A stretch of 64,000 bases of DNA, from NCBI RefSeq assembly GCF_022682495.2, contig NC_071388.1, positions 28,566,139-28,630,138 on the forward strand. Direction: 5' to 3'. A model generated the notes under the pieces. That model was not told the DNA's origin. It saw nothing but the letters and a program-made list of their open reading frames with translations, and searched no databases. A program made the position numbers and the translations under genes. Below are positions 46,325 to 58,439 of this stretch, in pieces. This DNA is from Desmodus rotundus. Taxonomy: Eukaryota > Chordata > Mammalia > Chiroptera > Phyllostomidae. The number at the start of each line of letters is the position of its first letter. The stretch's first letter is position 1.

Positions 46325-46800
46325 TGTGCGTGTGTGGTTAATTTGACCTGTCAACTTGACCTGGCCACTGGTTTCCCAGATTTTGGTCAAACATTATTCT
46401 GGATGTGTCTGTGAGAGTGTTTTTAAATATATTAACATTTAAATCAAAACAGTAAAGCAGATTGCTCCTCCTAACCTGGGTGGGCCTCAACAAATCAGTT
46501 GAAGACCAGAATAGAACACAAGAGCTTACCATCTAATGAGGAAGAAGTAACTTCTATATGACTGTCTTTTCCCAGGGACATTTAGTTTTCTTCCTGCCTT
46601 CAGACTTATTCTTCCTAGATCTTATGCTTGCTGGGCCATATACTGGAAAGATACTATCAGCTTTCCTGGTTCTCAGATCTTCAGACTTATACTAAAACTA
46701 AACCATCAGCACACCTGAGTCTTCAGCTTGGAAGCTGCAAATCTTGGGACTTGTGAGCCTTTGTAATTAGGTGAGCCATTTTTTATAGAAACTATTTCTA
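46325..46800 (+). mobile_element. ERVL-type LTR (MLT2-like), diverged
   Basis: gtggttaatttgacctgtca, then ggtcaaacattattctggat, then gtgggcctcaacaaatcagt, then gcaaatcttgggacttgtga and gtaattaggtgagcc follow the same order as the LTR at 35490, with greater divergence. It is an independent insertion of the same broad family. The 3' end fades into a GATA-like microsatellite (46805-46840). Confidence 0.65.
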
Positions 46801-46843
46801 TAGATCAGATAGATAGAGATACAGGTATAGATGTCTATCTATA

Positions 46844-46969
46844 CAAGGTTGGGGTAAAAGGTTTATAGTTGTGAGTATGCAAAACAGAGTTTATTGTTGT
46901 ATTATTATGGATTAATTGTAGCATTATTTTCCATACAAACAAGTGCAAGTCTACTTGTGTCCCAACCTG
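46844..46969. mobile_element. Short palindromic mariner-like MITE with TA duplication
   Basis: 126 bp with ends CAAGGTTGGGGTAAAAGG and the complement of the right end CAGGTTGGGACACAAG, continuing as gtttatagttgt / agacttgcacttgt. TA flanks both sides (46842-46843 and 46970-46971). The whole unit can fold into one imperfect hairpin. It resembles MADE1-like hairpin MITEs in size and organisation, but the end sequence differs from the element at 186-381 and from the mariner at 2123. Confidence 0.75.
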
Positions 46970-46971
46970 TA

Positions 46972-47194
46972 AATTGGTTCTTCTTTACACCCTGTCTTAC
47001 CGGTTCCATTTCTCTGAAACACCATAATTCACTGATTGATGATTTCCATAAAATGAACAAAATCCACCAGGAAATGTCAGTCAATGTGAGGTAATGGCAG
47101 AAAGATTGTGATGCTTGTTTACTTATTATTGAGAATGCAAAGTCTCCCTTTGAAAATGTTATAATCAAATAATAGAATTATAAAAAAAAAACCT
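46972..47194. other. Unassigned sequence
   Basis: No recognised repeat. An A9 run lies next to the following L1. Confidence 0.4.
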
Positions 47195-47543
47195 TTTAGA
47201 CCCTTTGTGACAGCATGGATGGAACCGGAGAGCATTATGCTAAGTGAAATAAGCCAGGCAGTGAGGGACAAATACCATATGATCTCACCTGTAACTGGAA
47301 CATAATCAACAAAAGAAAAAAGCAAGCAAAACACAGTGAAATTAAGAACAATCTGACAGTAACCAGAGGGAAGGTGGGAGGGGATAATGGGGAGAAGGGT
47401 TTTCAGGAACTACTATAAAGGACACATGGACAAAACCAAGGGGGAGGGTGGAAGCAAGGGAGGGGATTTGGCTGGGGTGGGGGGGTGATGAGGAGAAAAT
47501 GCAGACAACTATAATTGAACAACAATACAATAATTTAAAAAAG
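47195..47543 (+). mobile_element. Young-looking L1 3' end, 5'-truncated
   Basis: gtgacagcatggatggaacc, then gctaagtgaaataagccagg, then tgatctcacctgtaactgga (47280) run straight from the ORF2 end into the 3' UTR, followed by a G-rich tract (47367-47490), gcagacaactataattgaac and the A-rich tail. It is the collinear reference for the rearranged copy at 6307-6666. The two share long near-identical stretches such as ttcaggaactactataaagg. Confidence 0.9.
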
Positions 47544-48504
47544 AACTTTCAAAAATGGAAATTTCTTAGAGATTATCTTGTCCAATATACTTTTTCTCCA
47601 TAAAAGTAAACTGAGGAAGAGAATGTAAAGTCAACTGAGGAGTGGATGATATATGTGAGATGACTTTTACTTATATTTTTAACACCTTGATCAGTAATTA
47701 TTTGTACCTGGTGTTCAATATGAAGTCATTTCTATACAATACATTTTTAATGTTGAAGTCTTTTGGCTCATGGTTCTAAATTCAACTCAGAAAATGCCTC
47801 AGATGCAATTTTCTACTAAATGTTTTATTAAAAGGAATGTATCGTTTATAGAGAATGGAATATTACGAAAAAATATAGCCATGTAGCCACAGATTTTTAA
47901 GTAGTCTATCATTAGCAATGTTTAAGAAGGCAATAATGATGATAGAGACAACAACAATACAAAAATATCAACAACATAGTCCCAGTGATGCATTTAATTC
48001 CTAAATGACCCATGCGTTCATTGCTGTATTTCCCTTGTTGTTCCTGTGAGCAAACTAGAATCTGACCCGAGTCACTATGGCTCAGAACATTGTCTTCTCA
48101 ACTGCTGCATTCTTCTCTAGAACACGTATGCTCTGAATATCTAACGGCCATTCAAAACAGTTGAATATACATTTAAATCAGCTTCGTATACATTTACCAG
48201 AGACTTATGAACTAAAGTACTATCTCACTGCTTTTCTTGTTTTGTTCTGTTTTTTTTTTTTTTTTTTTCTGTGAACACCAAAGAGTGGACATTTATTCTA
48301 TGTAATTTCACTATCAAGTGAAAAATCCTGTGCTTCATCATGACTCAATAAGCTTTTGAATCATGTGGTTTGCTATTTGAATGTGAAGACGATGGTCCTG
48401 ATCCATTGTCAAAAGTCCTGTGCGTGGGCCGGTTTTGCAGCTAATGAGGGATTGTATAGGCTCTAATAATCATTCTTAGAGGAAAGTGCAATGCACAGAA
48501 CTCA
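47544..48504. other. AT-rich unassigned sequence; T19 run at 48250-48268
   Basis: No repeat family recognised. The T run is not visibly attached to a SINE or L1. Confidence 0.45.
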
Positions 48505-48680
48505 AGGCGGGGTGGTTGGCTTTAATTTCTGCTTTGTAAGCAGGCATCTGTCTTTTGCCAAGTCACCTAACACTATAACAATCATTTTCCTCTTCGTAAA
48601 ATAAGGAGGTTGGAGTTCGGACATAGATAAATGTGAAGATTCCCTCCAGGTATATTCTAACATTCTCTGATCCTAGAATC
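48505..48680 (+). repeat. MIR SINE fragment
   Basis: ggctttaatttctgctttgt, then gccaagtcacctaacactat, then ttttcctcttcgtaaaataa, then ggaggttggagttcgg match the MIR order (gctctgccac...caagttacttaacctc...ttcctcatctgtaaaatgg). Confidence 0.6.
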
Positions 48681-51600
48681 TAAGCCTCATTAGTAGTAGG
48701 TAAGAGTCAAAATTAGGCCAAAATGAAATATATTAGGCTGCTTTTTATATGTGGCAGATACTTTTGGCTTTGAGATTTCCATGTTTAATTTCTATTTTGA
48801 GATTCTCTTTCCCCTGCTCTATGGTCTTTCAGAAACCTTGCTGTTAGGCAAGAACCAAAGTGCTTGGAGGGGATAAAATTAGTTCTTTGAGTTCTTAAAA
48901 ATTATTTAACAGCTAAAGAACAAGAACATAAGAAGTTAAACGTCTAAATTTTCAAAACAAACCTTAAGTCAGCCAGTCTAACAATTGTTTCCTGCTGAAT
49001 TGGAATGACAAATAAAACACATTACCTTACCTTATCCATGTAGGCAAGTTATGCAATGTGTCAAGAGAGAAGAATGACTTTGGGTCTGCCCTCTGGAATA
49101 GATAGCCTTACGTGGCATTCTTCACTGTGATCCTTGAACACTGTGCCTGGGTAGTCAGACACTGGATGGAACAACTGGAAAACATTGAATTAGCGGGAGG
49201 TAAGAGATACGTCTGCACCAACTGAAGCAAAATGAGCTTGTCTCCGGAAAAGAGCAGCCTAGGTACAACCTTCTGAGCTTCGACATCAATCCACCTGTGA
49301 GCAGGACCAGTGTGGGTGATATATGGAAAGAGCATTTTAAAATCTGCTTGAGCTGGCCAGTATGGAGATTTGCCCAGAAAAGAGAGCCTCAGAAAAATCA
49401 TGATGGAAACAAGCAAATTTTATTATATTTATGCAGAACCATAAAGCCATAGAAAGTACTACCATTGCTAAGCAGATAAATATTTCATCATTAATAATTA
49501 CTATGACAGAAAGCTCTATTAACTGTTTTTCCCTAATATCTGTTGCAGAGATTAAATAAGTATGTGCATTAGTTTCATGTGATTTCACGATGGGAAAAAT
49601 GCTTTCCTCACATGTCTTTATAAAGCTAAACCTGCTCTCTTGTAACTTGCTGAATCTATAAAATCAGCTTTCAAACATTGCTATGCTGCCAAGTAGAAGT
49701 AGTAGGAACACATTTTTCTAAAATTGGAAGCATTTTATATTGAATGTTCAATCACAAAAGCCAAGTGCTTAATTCCTTTAGAATGAAGCTATGTTTGACA
49801 TCTTGAATTATGCAAAGTGTTTATAGCACTAAATAGTAATAATAATATACTTTTTCTTTAATACAAACAGGGTATTTTTGTCAGCAAATTGAAACATCTA
49901 TTACAAATAATATTAATGCTCATTGGCACTGTCTATTATTGTCTTTTGCAGACATCAGTTGAGTGATTATGATTTATTCCAAATGAGATATTTTTAATGA
50001 AAATATATCACAGAGACAAGCTAAACCTTTTCCAGTAATATTGTAACAGCTTCAAAAGGAGATACTGTAGCATTGAAGAGGAGCATATGGTTTTTGGTGT
50101 CAGTGCCAGAGAGTTATAGTTTTAATGTGTTGAATCAGTTACAAGAGATGACATGAATGAATTGATGTTATAAGAGCAACTTAATTTGAAAGGAGACATT
50201 TTTACCCAGGGACTTAACCAATATTTTATAACAAAGTTAAAAAGAATGAAAATTTGCCAAAAAAAATTGGGGTAACTTTTTTTTAATAAAAATAAATTTT
50301 AGAGTGTAGTGATTAAGTTCATGGGCAACATAATAGTTGCCGTATAAGTATTCATATTTATTTTTGTAAAATATTTAATATTTAGCTATTGAGTTGGTCA
50401 TCTTGAACCTTATTTATTTAAAGGATTCTAGCACGTCAAATTGCAATACTGTTTTAGAATAGGTTGTATTTATTAACAATCGAGGTATTAAAACAATGAA
50501 ATCCATAGCACCTAAAACAGAATAAAATTTACCAAAAGTTTAATTTCCTGTGCTCTTTTGGAATGTACTAGTACTGATGCACTCACTTCAGAAGACTAGC
50601 AACAACACTATGAACCCAAGAATTGTAGATCACTGCTGATAACCAGACAGCAATTATTACTGCACATTGCCAGTGAAGCTATTGTTTTAGGTCTTGGAAC
50701 AGCTTTAGGTCAGGGTGGTATACCTTGGAATAAATTCTGACCAGATATAACAGATTGATGTAAGCCACATTCAAATTAAAAGTAATACTTAAGAAAGATG
50801 TAACTTCTTTTACTGCTACTTGGTATCTTTATACCCACCTCTAAATGCAGTATAATTTCTACTTTTTTCTCTTTACAGAGTGACACAGTACATGCTTTGT
50901 TGTAGAAACAGATTTGTTGTAGAGAATACATTATTAATTTTGGTAGCTTTAATTCAAACTGTAATTAAATAATTCTGTAATTAGTTGTTGAACAGCTGTC
51001 TTTCAGCAACTACCATCCTTGAGATTATAATTTTGGTGAAGTCTTGGGTGGTGTCTGCCTTGTGAACATAGCCTCACCCTGTCTAGGGCCTGAACACAAT
51101 AGGCAATCACTCCATGAGAAATTCTTCCTTGATGTAGTGACTGCACGAGTCCACAGCCAGTAACTGGGAGGGGAAGGAATTCAATTCTGAGCTGCTAACT
51201 CTTTGCTCAGTGCTTTTAGGGACAGTTCTGAATTTGTAAGTGACAGGGCATGAGCATTAAATTCATGGATATACTTCTCAGTGAATTGAAACATTACTAT
51301 TGAATAAACTATGTGTACAGTGAGTAGCTTGACCCAATAACTTGATTTGTTCTTGTGACATGGTTTTATAGTTTGCTAGTTATGGAAATGCCTTTAAGTT
51401 ATAGTTTATGCTGCATATCGTGATTCTAGAGAGTTCTTGGCTAGGGCCACTGATTCAATTCTCAGAGGGAAATTAGATTTTCCAGGGAAATTTTTTCCCC
51501 ATAGAGTTCACACTCCCAACTTTAGTTGGAAATGCTTGTCTTATTCTAAAGGAAAACTCCAGGACCAAATGGGAACATCGACCATTTCCGATGTCCATCC

Positions 51601-51699
51601 CTGAATCATTGGTTGACCAGGTGGGCCATTGTTAAGGAGTTGTCTTAAATGCTACCTAAATTTCTTCTCCAGGTTCAAATTTATATGAAATTAATAGCT
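48681..51699. other. Unassigned, apparently repeat-free sequence
   Basis: About 3 kb with no interspersed repeat that I recognise, the longest such stretch here. The part 49600-50060 is AT-rich but non-repetitive, and 50550-50720 is of ordinary complexity. This makes it a candidate for conserved non-coding elements. Minus-strand frames at 49108-49588 are longer than most but show no domain. Confidence 0.4.
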
Positions 51700-51830
51700 A
51701 TCAAATATGCCCATTTTACCTCTTTAAATTCTTAAAACAATTCAATGAAATCAATATTGACACCCCAATTTGAGATGAAGAAAATGAGACGGAGGAAATT
51801 CAAACCTCAGTCTTCCCAACTCAACACAAA
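51700..51830 (-). repeat. MIR SINE, antisense
   Basis: caattcaatgaaatcaatat, then acaccccaatttgagatgaa, then gaaaatgagacggaggaaat match the antisense MIR segment (tattatccccattttacagatgaggaaactgaggc). Confidence 0.55.
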
Positions 51831-52855
51831 GTTAAATAATTATTCTGCAAGAAAATAAGGATGGCATGAAGTGTACTATTACTCACTGTATTTTATGAAC
51901 ATAAAATATGATAGAAAATATTGTGATTAATGTGATTTGTCAGCTAAGAGGCAATGTGTACAACACAAGCTATTATTAGTGTCATTTAATCCAGGCTTCA
52001 GAGTACTGCAACTGGGGAAAAACATCCTGAGTTGACAAGAAATTCTAAAAATATAAAAGTTATGTATGCTTCAGAATTATAGGAGCTCTCAAATATTTGG
52101 AAATTAACTTCCACGACTCAATGATATGTTATTCTTTAAGTGGTATAATATTTTAAAAATACAACTGTGAAAATTGCAAGCATAAATGGAACTCTGCACA
52201 TTTGGGGAGGCTTGGAGAAGCATTCTTATTTTACTTTGGAGGTGAAGACTAGTCACACCAGGATTACACTCCTCTGAGAGCTTCATCAGGGAAAGAGGAT
52301 CATATAGCATTAGGGTCGCATCTGTGGCCCAGTAACTTTTTAAAAAAAAATATTTTCCCTCCATATTTAACAACAAAGAAGAATCCAAGATCGAATTTCC
52401 CTGCATGCTCGGCAACTAAAAGACAGGCACTAACCAAGTAAAATGAATCTACACAATGCTTCAATTCAGCTGGGAAAAGGCAAAACAAAACAAAACAACA
52501 ACAAAAACAAACAACAGCACAAGCAGGCTTTTTGAGAAAGTCAGACCTGGTGAAAATGGCAGAGTTTGGCACAGACAATGAGTCTGAGAAGCAATTATAA
52601 CAGAATTGCTGAGCACAGAGTCCCATGTTCACAGTTACATTGCCTGTGCTGTAATCAAGTCTGTGCATAGTTTAGTGCTGGAGTTTGGGTATTCTTTCTG
52701 GCAGTATAATTGCTAAACAAAATTTTCTGGCCCTCCTGGAACTTCTGAGGGCTAATTTATATTGTTTCATAAAGTTGTCCTCTGTTTCACTTACTTTGTT
52801 CTCTTCTTGCCACTAATAAACCAGACTAAAATAACCCCATCCCACATAACAGGCT
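51831..52855. other. Unassigned sequence
   Basis: No repeat or gene assigned. Minus-strand frames at 52104-52668 overlap each other in different frames and contain no domain. An (AAAAC)n-like stretch lies at 52481-52513. Confidence 0.4.
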
Positions 52856-53390
52856 TGTGTGAGACAGAATAATTATTCCCCAAAGATGCTTGTGCCTTAA
52901 TCCTTGCAACCTGTGAATATATGAAAGGGATTTTGCAGATTTCATTAGATTACAGACTTGGAATGAGGGAGTTATCCTGGATTTTCTGGGTGGACCCAAT
53001 CAAATCACCTAAATCCTTAAAAGCAGAGAATTTTTCCTAGCTAAGTCCAGAGAGCAAGAGATAGAGAAATGTGACAGAACAGAGAGAGGAAGGATTTTAT
53101 GTGTGAGAATGAATCCATCTACCGTTGTTGGCTTCAAAGATAGAGGAAAGGTGCCATGAGCCAAAAAACACAGGCAATTTCCAGGAGGCTGGGAATTACC
53201 CTCGGCTGACAACCAACAAGAGAATGAGGATCTTAGTCCTACTGCTGAATGAAATAGTTCTGCTAATAACTTGAATGGCCAAGAAAACAGGATTTATTCT
53301 GGTTCCTACCAAGTTCTGATATATAAGCTGTAAAATAATACATTTGTAATTTTTGAAGCCACTAGGTTGTGGTCATAACAAACTAATGCA
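52856..53390 (+). mobile_element. MaLR solo LTR (MLT1-type) with 5-bp duplication
   Basis: It starts TGTGTGAGACAGAATAATTA and ends ...AACAAACTAATGCA, giving TG...CA termini. AGGCT flanks both sides (52851-52855 and 53391-53395), as expected for ERVL-MaLR integration. Inside, attattccccaaagatgctt, gcaacctgtgaatatatgaa, agttatcctggattttctgg and gtgggtggacccaatc-like text match MLT1 order. Length is 535 bp. It is a solo LTR. Confidence 0.85.
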
Positions 53391-53395
53391 AGGCT

Positions 53396-54489
53396 AGAAC
53401 CAATTCAGTAGTTCATGGAGCAGTGTCTGGGAACATTTTCCAGCGTTTGTATAAAACCAGGAGAGTTAAGTCAGTCTCTGGAGACATTGATGGGATGGAG
53501 AGCCAGAGTCTTAGTCACAGTGTTTATAATCATTCATTCTTGCACAGTCTATTGAGTTATCAATCATTAGGTGTGCTGTTGGATTACAGAGCCGGTATCC
53601 TGTCCGCATGGGCCACTAAACTATCATTTATGCCTTGATTCTTATTATAACCGGCTTCGTGTACTTGACCCTTCTTTGCTCTGGATGCTGCCATGTTCTG
53701 TCCCTGTCACTCATTCTTTTGTTTGCTGCCTTGGACCTGGACAGAGCTTTACTAGCTGTCACCGTGGCTATGACATAATCCAGTCCCAGCCTGACTATGA
53801 CTCTGACCCTTCTCCTGCAGACTGCTTTGTTCCACTGTCCGCTTTGACCTCCGAACCCAGAATCCAAGTCAGAAAGATCCTGTGCTTAATATCAAGAGGC
53901 AATGCAGAGAGCAGAAATAGGCAGTGAGATTGGTACATGGCAAAACTGAGAGGAGGTAACATGAAATGCAAGATAAAGGTTGAATCGGCATGTACTGAAA
54001 TTAGACAGTGCTGGTGATGCTGGACAGTGAAACAGTTAATGCTTCTACTTCTCTGTACATAAAATTTAGATACTATTGACAATTCATAGATTGCTGATAC
54101 TACTGAATAAAATAATGCCCCTATAGCTCTTAGTATAGTCTCTGGAACACAGTACAGGCACTAGAAATGATACCTAGTTGTATTGCTGTAGGGTGTATGC
54201 TAGTGCACTTGGTGTACAAAGAGAGAAAACAGACGGAGGAGAAAGGCAGGTATATCTTCTTAAATTTTTTTCTCCAAGTTGAACCACTGTCTTTATGAAA
54301 AGTCTTTTGATTTTGAAGTGTTTCTCAACATTAATTTAATAAATATAAATATTAACACTCAGTAAGTTTTCAACTAACATAAAATTAGTATGTAGGCCCT
54401 TAAGATATGAGGTCTTAAGGTCTGAAAAAACAAAAAAAAACCCAGTGAACTACTTTTTTTTTTTTTAAATATATATGGTCTGTGGAGTG
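53396..54489. other. Unassigned sequence, GC-richer at 53560-53860
   Basis: The plus-strand frame 53571-53927 (118 codons) is one of the longest here but shows no domain, and another frame covers the same DNA on the minus strand. It is more likely chance or a decayed repeat than a gene. Confidence 0.4.
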
Positions 54490-54595
54490 TGTTTGAATGC
54501 CAATTCTCGGACCCCTTCTAGGACCTATTAAATCAGAATCTGTGTTTTAGTAAGATGTCCAGTGGTTCAGGTACACCCTAAGTTTTAGGAAGCAG
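54490..54595. repeat. MER5-like hAT-Charlie fragment
   Basis: caattctcggaccccttcta, then ggacctattaaatcagaatc, then tgtgttttagtaagatgtcc, then taccctaagtttta-like text follow MER5A. The terminal repeats are eroded. Confidence 0.6.
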
Positions 54596-54659
54596 GGATA
54601 GAAAGCACAAACAGCAAACACTGTAAAAGTAGCCAAATTAATATTTTGAACAAATTGAA

Positions 54660-54810
54660 GTTGTCACTACAATTTAATTATTCTTATGTCTTGTCCATTT
54701 TATTTCATTATTTATAAAGTGGGGGACAGTATAGTACCTATTTCATTGGGTTAAAAGATTTAATGATCCATATCATTAATAATTAGATAATATATGCAAA
54801 GCTTTCTTTT
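54660..54810 (+). repeat. MIR SINE fragment
   Basis: ttatttataaagtgggggac, then agtatagtacctatttcatt, then gggttaaaagatttaatgat match the MIR 3' half (atctgtaaaatggggataatagtacctacctcatagggtt). Confidence 0.6.
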
Positions 54811-55289
54811 GATAAGTAGTTTGGCTAATAATAATGCTTATAAATGCAAATGTGACCAGTAGTCTTTCTTAGCCCATTCCCCACTGTAAGTCTTCCTCTT
54901 TCCACAGGTCCAGCAACCCTGTTTAAACAATAGCTATACAATAGCCTGGGCACTCAGGTGCAATTAATCGTTTGAGATGGGAGCCAAAGGCAATGAGGAG
55001 GAGAATGAACCCTTTTCTGTTTTTACTTTGGCTGGAGTATTAGGAAGTATAATAAGAAAGAAGGTTCTTATTAAACCTTGTTAAAATGCCTAATATTTGA
55101 GCTTTTATATTGATTAATTCATTGCCTGTGAAAATTCTTCAGTTTCAGATATTTAGATCTTGAAAAATTCCTTGAGTCTGTGAGAAAGAAGCCACAATAA
55201 CATCTAAAAGGAGAAAAGACATAGATTAAGACATGTGGCTTTTTGTTACTCCTGTAGAATTATAAGTATAAAGCAGAAAAATGGAGGCC
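54811..55289. other. Unassigned sequence
   Basis: No repeat or gene recognised. Confidence 0.4.
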
Positions 55290-55480
55290 TAGCCTACATC
55301 CAGCAGTACTTGAATTTAAATTTTATTTTTCTTACTATGTGACATTTGGCAAATATATTAACTACTTTGAAGTTCTGTTTCCTCATCTATAAGCATCTGT
55401 CTTAAGGAATTATGTCTCTTATTAAATGTAAACACATAGTGCATGCTGTCTGGTACATGGTAGGCATAAAATTGGCCATT
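55290..55480 (+). repeat. MIR SINE fragment
   Basis: cttactatgtgacatttggc, then gaagttctgtttcctcatct, then gtgcatgctgtctggtacat, then ggtaggcataaaatt cover the MIR core through the 3' end. Confidence 0.6.
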
Positions 55481-57214
55481 TTTTTCTGTCTTTTCTGAAT
55501 TTTAGGTACATAAATAAGGCACATACCATGATAGGTTTTGCACATTTTTTTTGCCCTCTTCACACTCTTGACTAAGGTCTTGTTTTCCCTTCTCAGATTG
55601 TCCCCAGCTAAGCAGAAACAAAGACTTAAATGTAAGGGTGGGACAGAAAGATTCAGCCATATGCTTACAGAGCAGACTAAAGTCAGATAAACATAGACCC
55701 GCATATAGAAAAAGGGAACATGGAGAGTAAGGCATAACTGATTGGAAAAAGGAGAAAAGGGACCCTAGACATTGATAGAAAAAAAATAAACTAGTACCTT
55801 TCTTTTCAAGGACTAGAACCACAAACAAAAGGGGTTGAGTTCCAATATTCCTCTATGTTAAGATTCTTTACCAATCTATCAGCTAGAGACACAACTCTGT
55901 CCAACAGCTCTGGACTATGAAGTGCATCCTGGATATAGGTTAAAAGAGTTAGACATCATACTGGGGACTAAAATGGAACCAAACACAATCGGAGGTGATT
56001 TCACTGCAAACCATAGCAGGTAGGCATACACTGCTGAGGATAACTCCTGTCTGGATCTTATTTCAAAAGAAAGCATACACAGACCAGAAAAAAAACAAAC
56101 CACTGAGGCTTCATCTCCAATGAACCTCATGCCAAGATATGAAAAATCTTAAACTTGTTCACAAATTTGAGTGACTACCAGTGTTTCACACAATCACTGA
56201 TGAACTAGAAAATATTAATAAATATTAAAAATGCCTGCATTATCTGTAAATTATTCTAACAAAGTTATTATATTCTTTTTGCTGATATATTTGGATATAT
56301 GTATATAACAATTATTTTTGCATATAAAATGTATATTATATGTTTCTCTATTGTGTTATTTTGATATTTTAGGCTTCAGAACCAAACAAAACAAAGAGAT
56401 ACCATTTTACAGTGATGGTTAGTTACTTTATGCATCTGTGCAGACAGCTGAGGTAAAAGTGGCCACTAAAAGTAGTCCTTGAGTTCTTTATGAAAATTAT
56501 TTTATCAAGTACAACTTTATAAGATATATTGAATACTCACAACATACCATGCACTATTATTTATGCCAAAACAATAACAACGAAAGAGATATGTTTTTAT
56601 AAGTGCTGTGTTAAATGTTGTAGGAATATGTATAAAATTTAGAATAGAAAATTCTATGGAGATGAATGTTTCCGTGCTCATGTGTTATAATGTTAAAAAA
56701 ACAATGTATGCTTTGCCACTCTACAGTGATATTTCTTTTTCATACTTTAGAGATATTCATCTAAAAATGATACAAACTTTTGTGTTGATGTTATTATTCA
56801 CAAGGTTTTACACTGATGATTCAGACTTAAAATATTTGTAATAACAGATTAGGTAATTTGAACTGATCTTCAAAATGAAGACAACTTTAAAACGCTGGAT
56901 GAAGTTAAAAACCAATTGCTTGAAAGCATTTTTGAGCTAACAGGGCTAGGAAAAGTTGTAAGGCCAAGATCTGAAAGGTGAAAATCCAAAGATGGTTGGA
57001 GTTTCGTCCCCTTTCTCCTGGGGAGTGAGAGCTTGTGCTGGCAGAGGACGCTCGTGGTTTGAAAATCTGAGCAGTCCTGTTGAAAATCTCTCAAGGCTGG
57101 AAGGAAACTTGAGTAAGCATGTCATTTTTGCTCTTCTATGAACTGATGACTAATTTCAAATCATATCAAACTTGAAAACAAATTGAGACGATCACAGATC
57201 CTAGTATCTTTTGC
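55481..57214. other. Unassigned sequence
   Basis: AT-rich, no family recognised. Minus-strand frames at 55402-55828 overlap in two phases and lack domains. Confidence 0.4.
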
Positions 57215-57329
57215 TGCATTAAAGAGTTTAAACAACTATGTCTATTAGATATGGTGACAGGAGGAATTTGGACTTGGGAGGTAATACAAGGTACAGATGT
57301 TGTATTATAGAATTGTACACTTGAAATCT
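57215..57329 (+). mobile_element. L1 3' end interrupted by an LTR
   Basis: ggtgacaggaggaatttgga, then gtattatagaattgtacact, then tgaaatct is an L1 3' terminus like the one at 63078. It continues past the LTR at 58155 as gaaatctatatactttcatt. Confidence 0.6.
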
Positions 57330-58154
57330 TTGGGGGGGCTCTGCTCACAGAGCTCCTCCATCCGCCACAGATGAGAATAAGTCTACCAAGATATGATCTG
57401 CTTGGGGAGGAGAGGTGGCCAATCTCTCAGAGGTGAAAGGCCATGAACTTCAATGGGCTTTTATTGGGTTCAATTTGCACAGGAATACAAGTAAAGCTCA
57501 TCAATCATCCTCAGGCAGTAAGGATCAAACAATAGATAACACACAAAGAACTATGAGGGCTTATTCTGAGTCAAGGTCAGTTAGCTAAAGGGCTATAAAA
57601 CTTTGGGAAACAAACTCATTTTATGCTTTGACACTTATCAGAAAATTAAGGGCATTCTTAGCAAAACAGGTTTCATAGGATTTTGTGCATTCTTTCTTAG
57701 GCCTGATTGTCCCAGGGAACTTCCTGTTCCTGCCCAGGACTGCACCACCCTCCAGCATTGTTTCAGGATTAAGGCAGGCAGGGGAAGTAAGGTAGCCAAG
57801 AGATTAGAGGACTTCTTACAAACAGAATGAAGACTCAGGCTATGTCATAACCTAGGGGCTAAGGTCCATCACCCCCTTTTTCCTATAGCCCCAGAAGTCC
57901 TTACCTGAGGGCCCCTTCACAACTGTGCCTGTGCTTGTCTTAGGTCACACATCCCTTGAGAAATCTTACCCATCATTGGCTAACCAGTCAACTGCCCCAG
58001 GGCCAAGCAGAGTGAAATAAAGGGGGCAGAGGTGGTGCCCCTGTCAGGGAGATAAGCTTTGTCTCCTTATTGGCTTCTGGTCCCAACTGTCTCTTACTTA
58101 GCCTTAGCCATGGAGGGTTACAGCTTCTGAAACCAGGCAGAGTGGTTCCCAACA
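57330..58154 (-). mobile_element. Endogenous retrovirus LTR, family A copy 2
   Basis: On the minus strand it starts TGTTGGGAACCACTCTGCC at 58154 and ends near 57330 in ...CCCCCCCAA. The polyadenylation signal (complement of tttatt) is at 57460-57465. It is collinear with 36801-37667 but has one, not three, of the 19-bp units and differs in the terminal 100 bp. The duplication GAAATCT (57323-57329 and 58155-58161) marks the insertion in an L1 tail; the exact length, 5-7 bp, is ambiguous. It is a solo LTR with no viral genes. Confidence 0.85.
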
Positions 58155-58439
58155 GAAATCTATATACTTTCATTACCTAATGTCAGGACAATAACATTTT
58201 AAAAAGAATGTAAAACAAAATATGAGAAATATTTTCTCACATGTAATTGACAAGGGTGTGTGTGTGTAGTTACCACATCATAGGAAATATGAACAGGAAC
58301 ATGATGAGGAACTTTACAAAATAAAATATCAAAGTGTCCTATACAGACAGGCACACAATTCACTAAGTTAAAAATGCATAATTCATAAATATTCAGGGAA
58401 GTACAAGCAAAGGCTTTCATAAGTCACCATTTTTAGTCC
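58155..58439. other. L1 tail remnant and unassigned sequence
   Basis: 58155-58215 continues the L1 3' terminus (tctatatactttcattacct) to an A-rich tail. The rest is unassigned, with a short TG run at 58255-58267. Confidence 0.5.

Noticed and set aside
52300..52668. 122-codon minus-strand frame
   Set aside because: Cysteine/phenylalanine-rich low-complexity run produced by an AAAAC-type repeat; no domain.
53571..53927. 118-codon plus-strand frame
   Set aside because: No domain, signal or recognisable similarity, an overlapping minus-strand frame covers the same DNA, and no splice or promoter context supports a gene.
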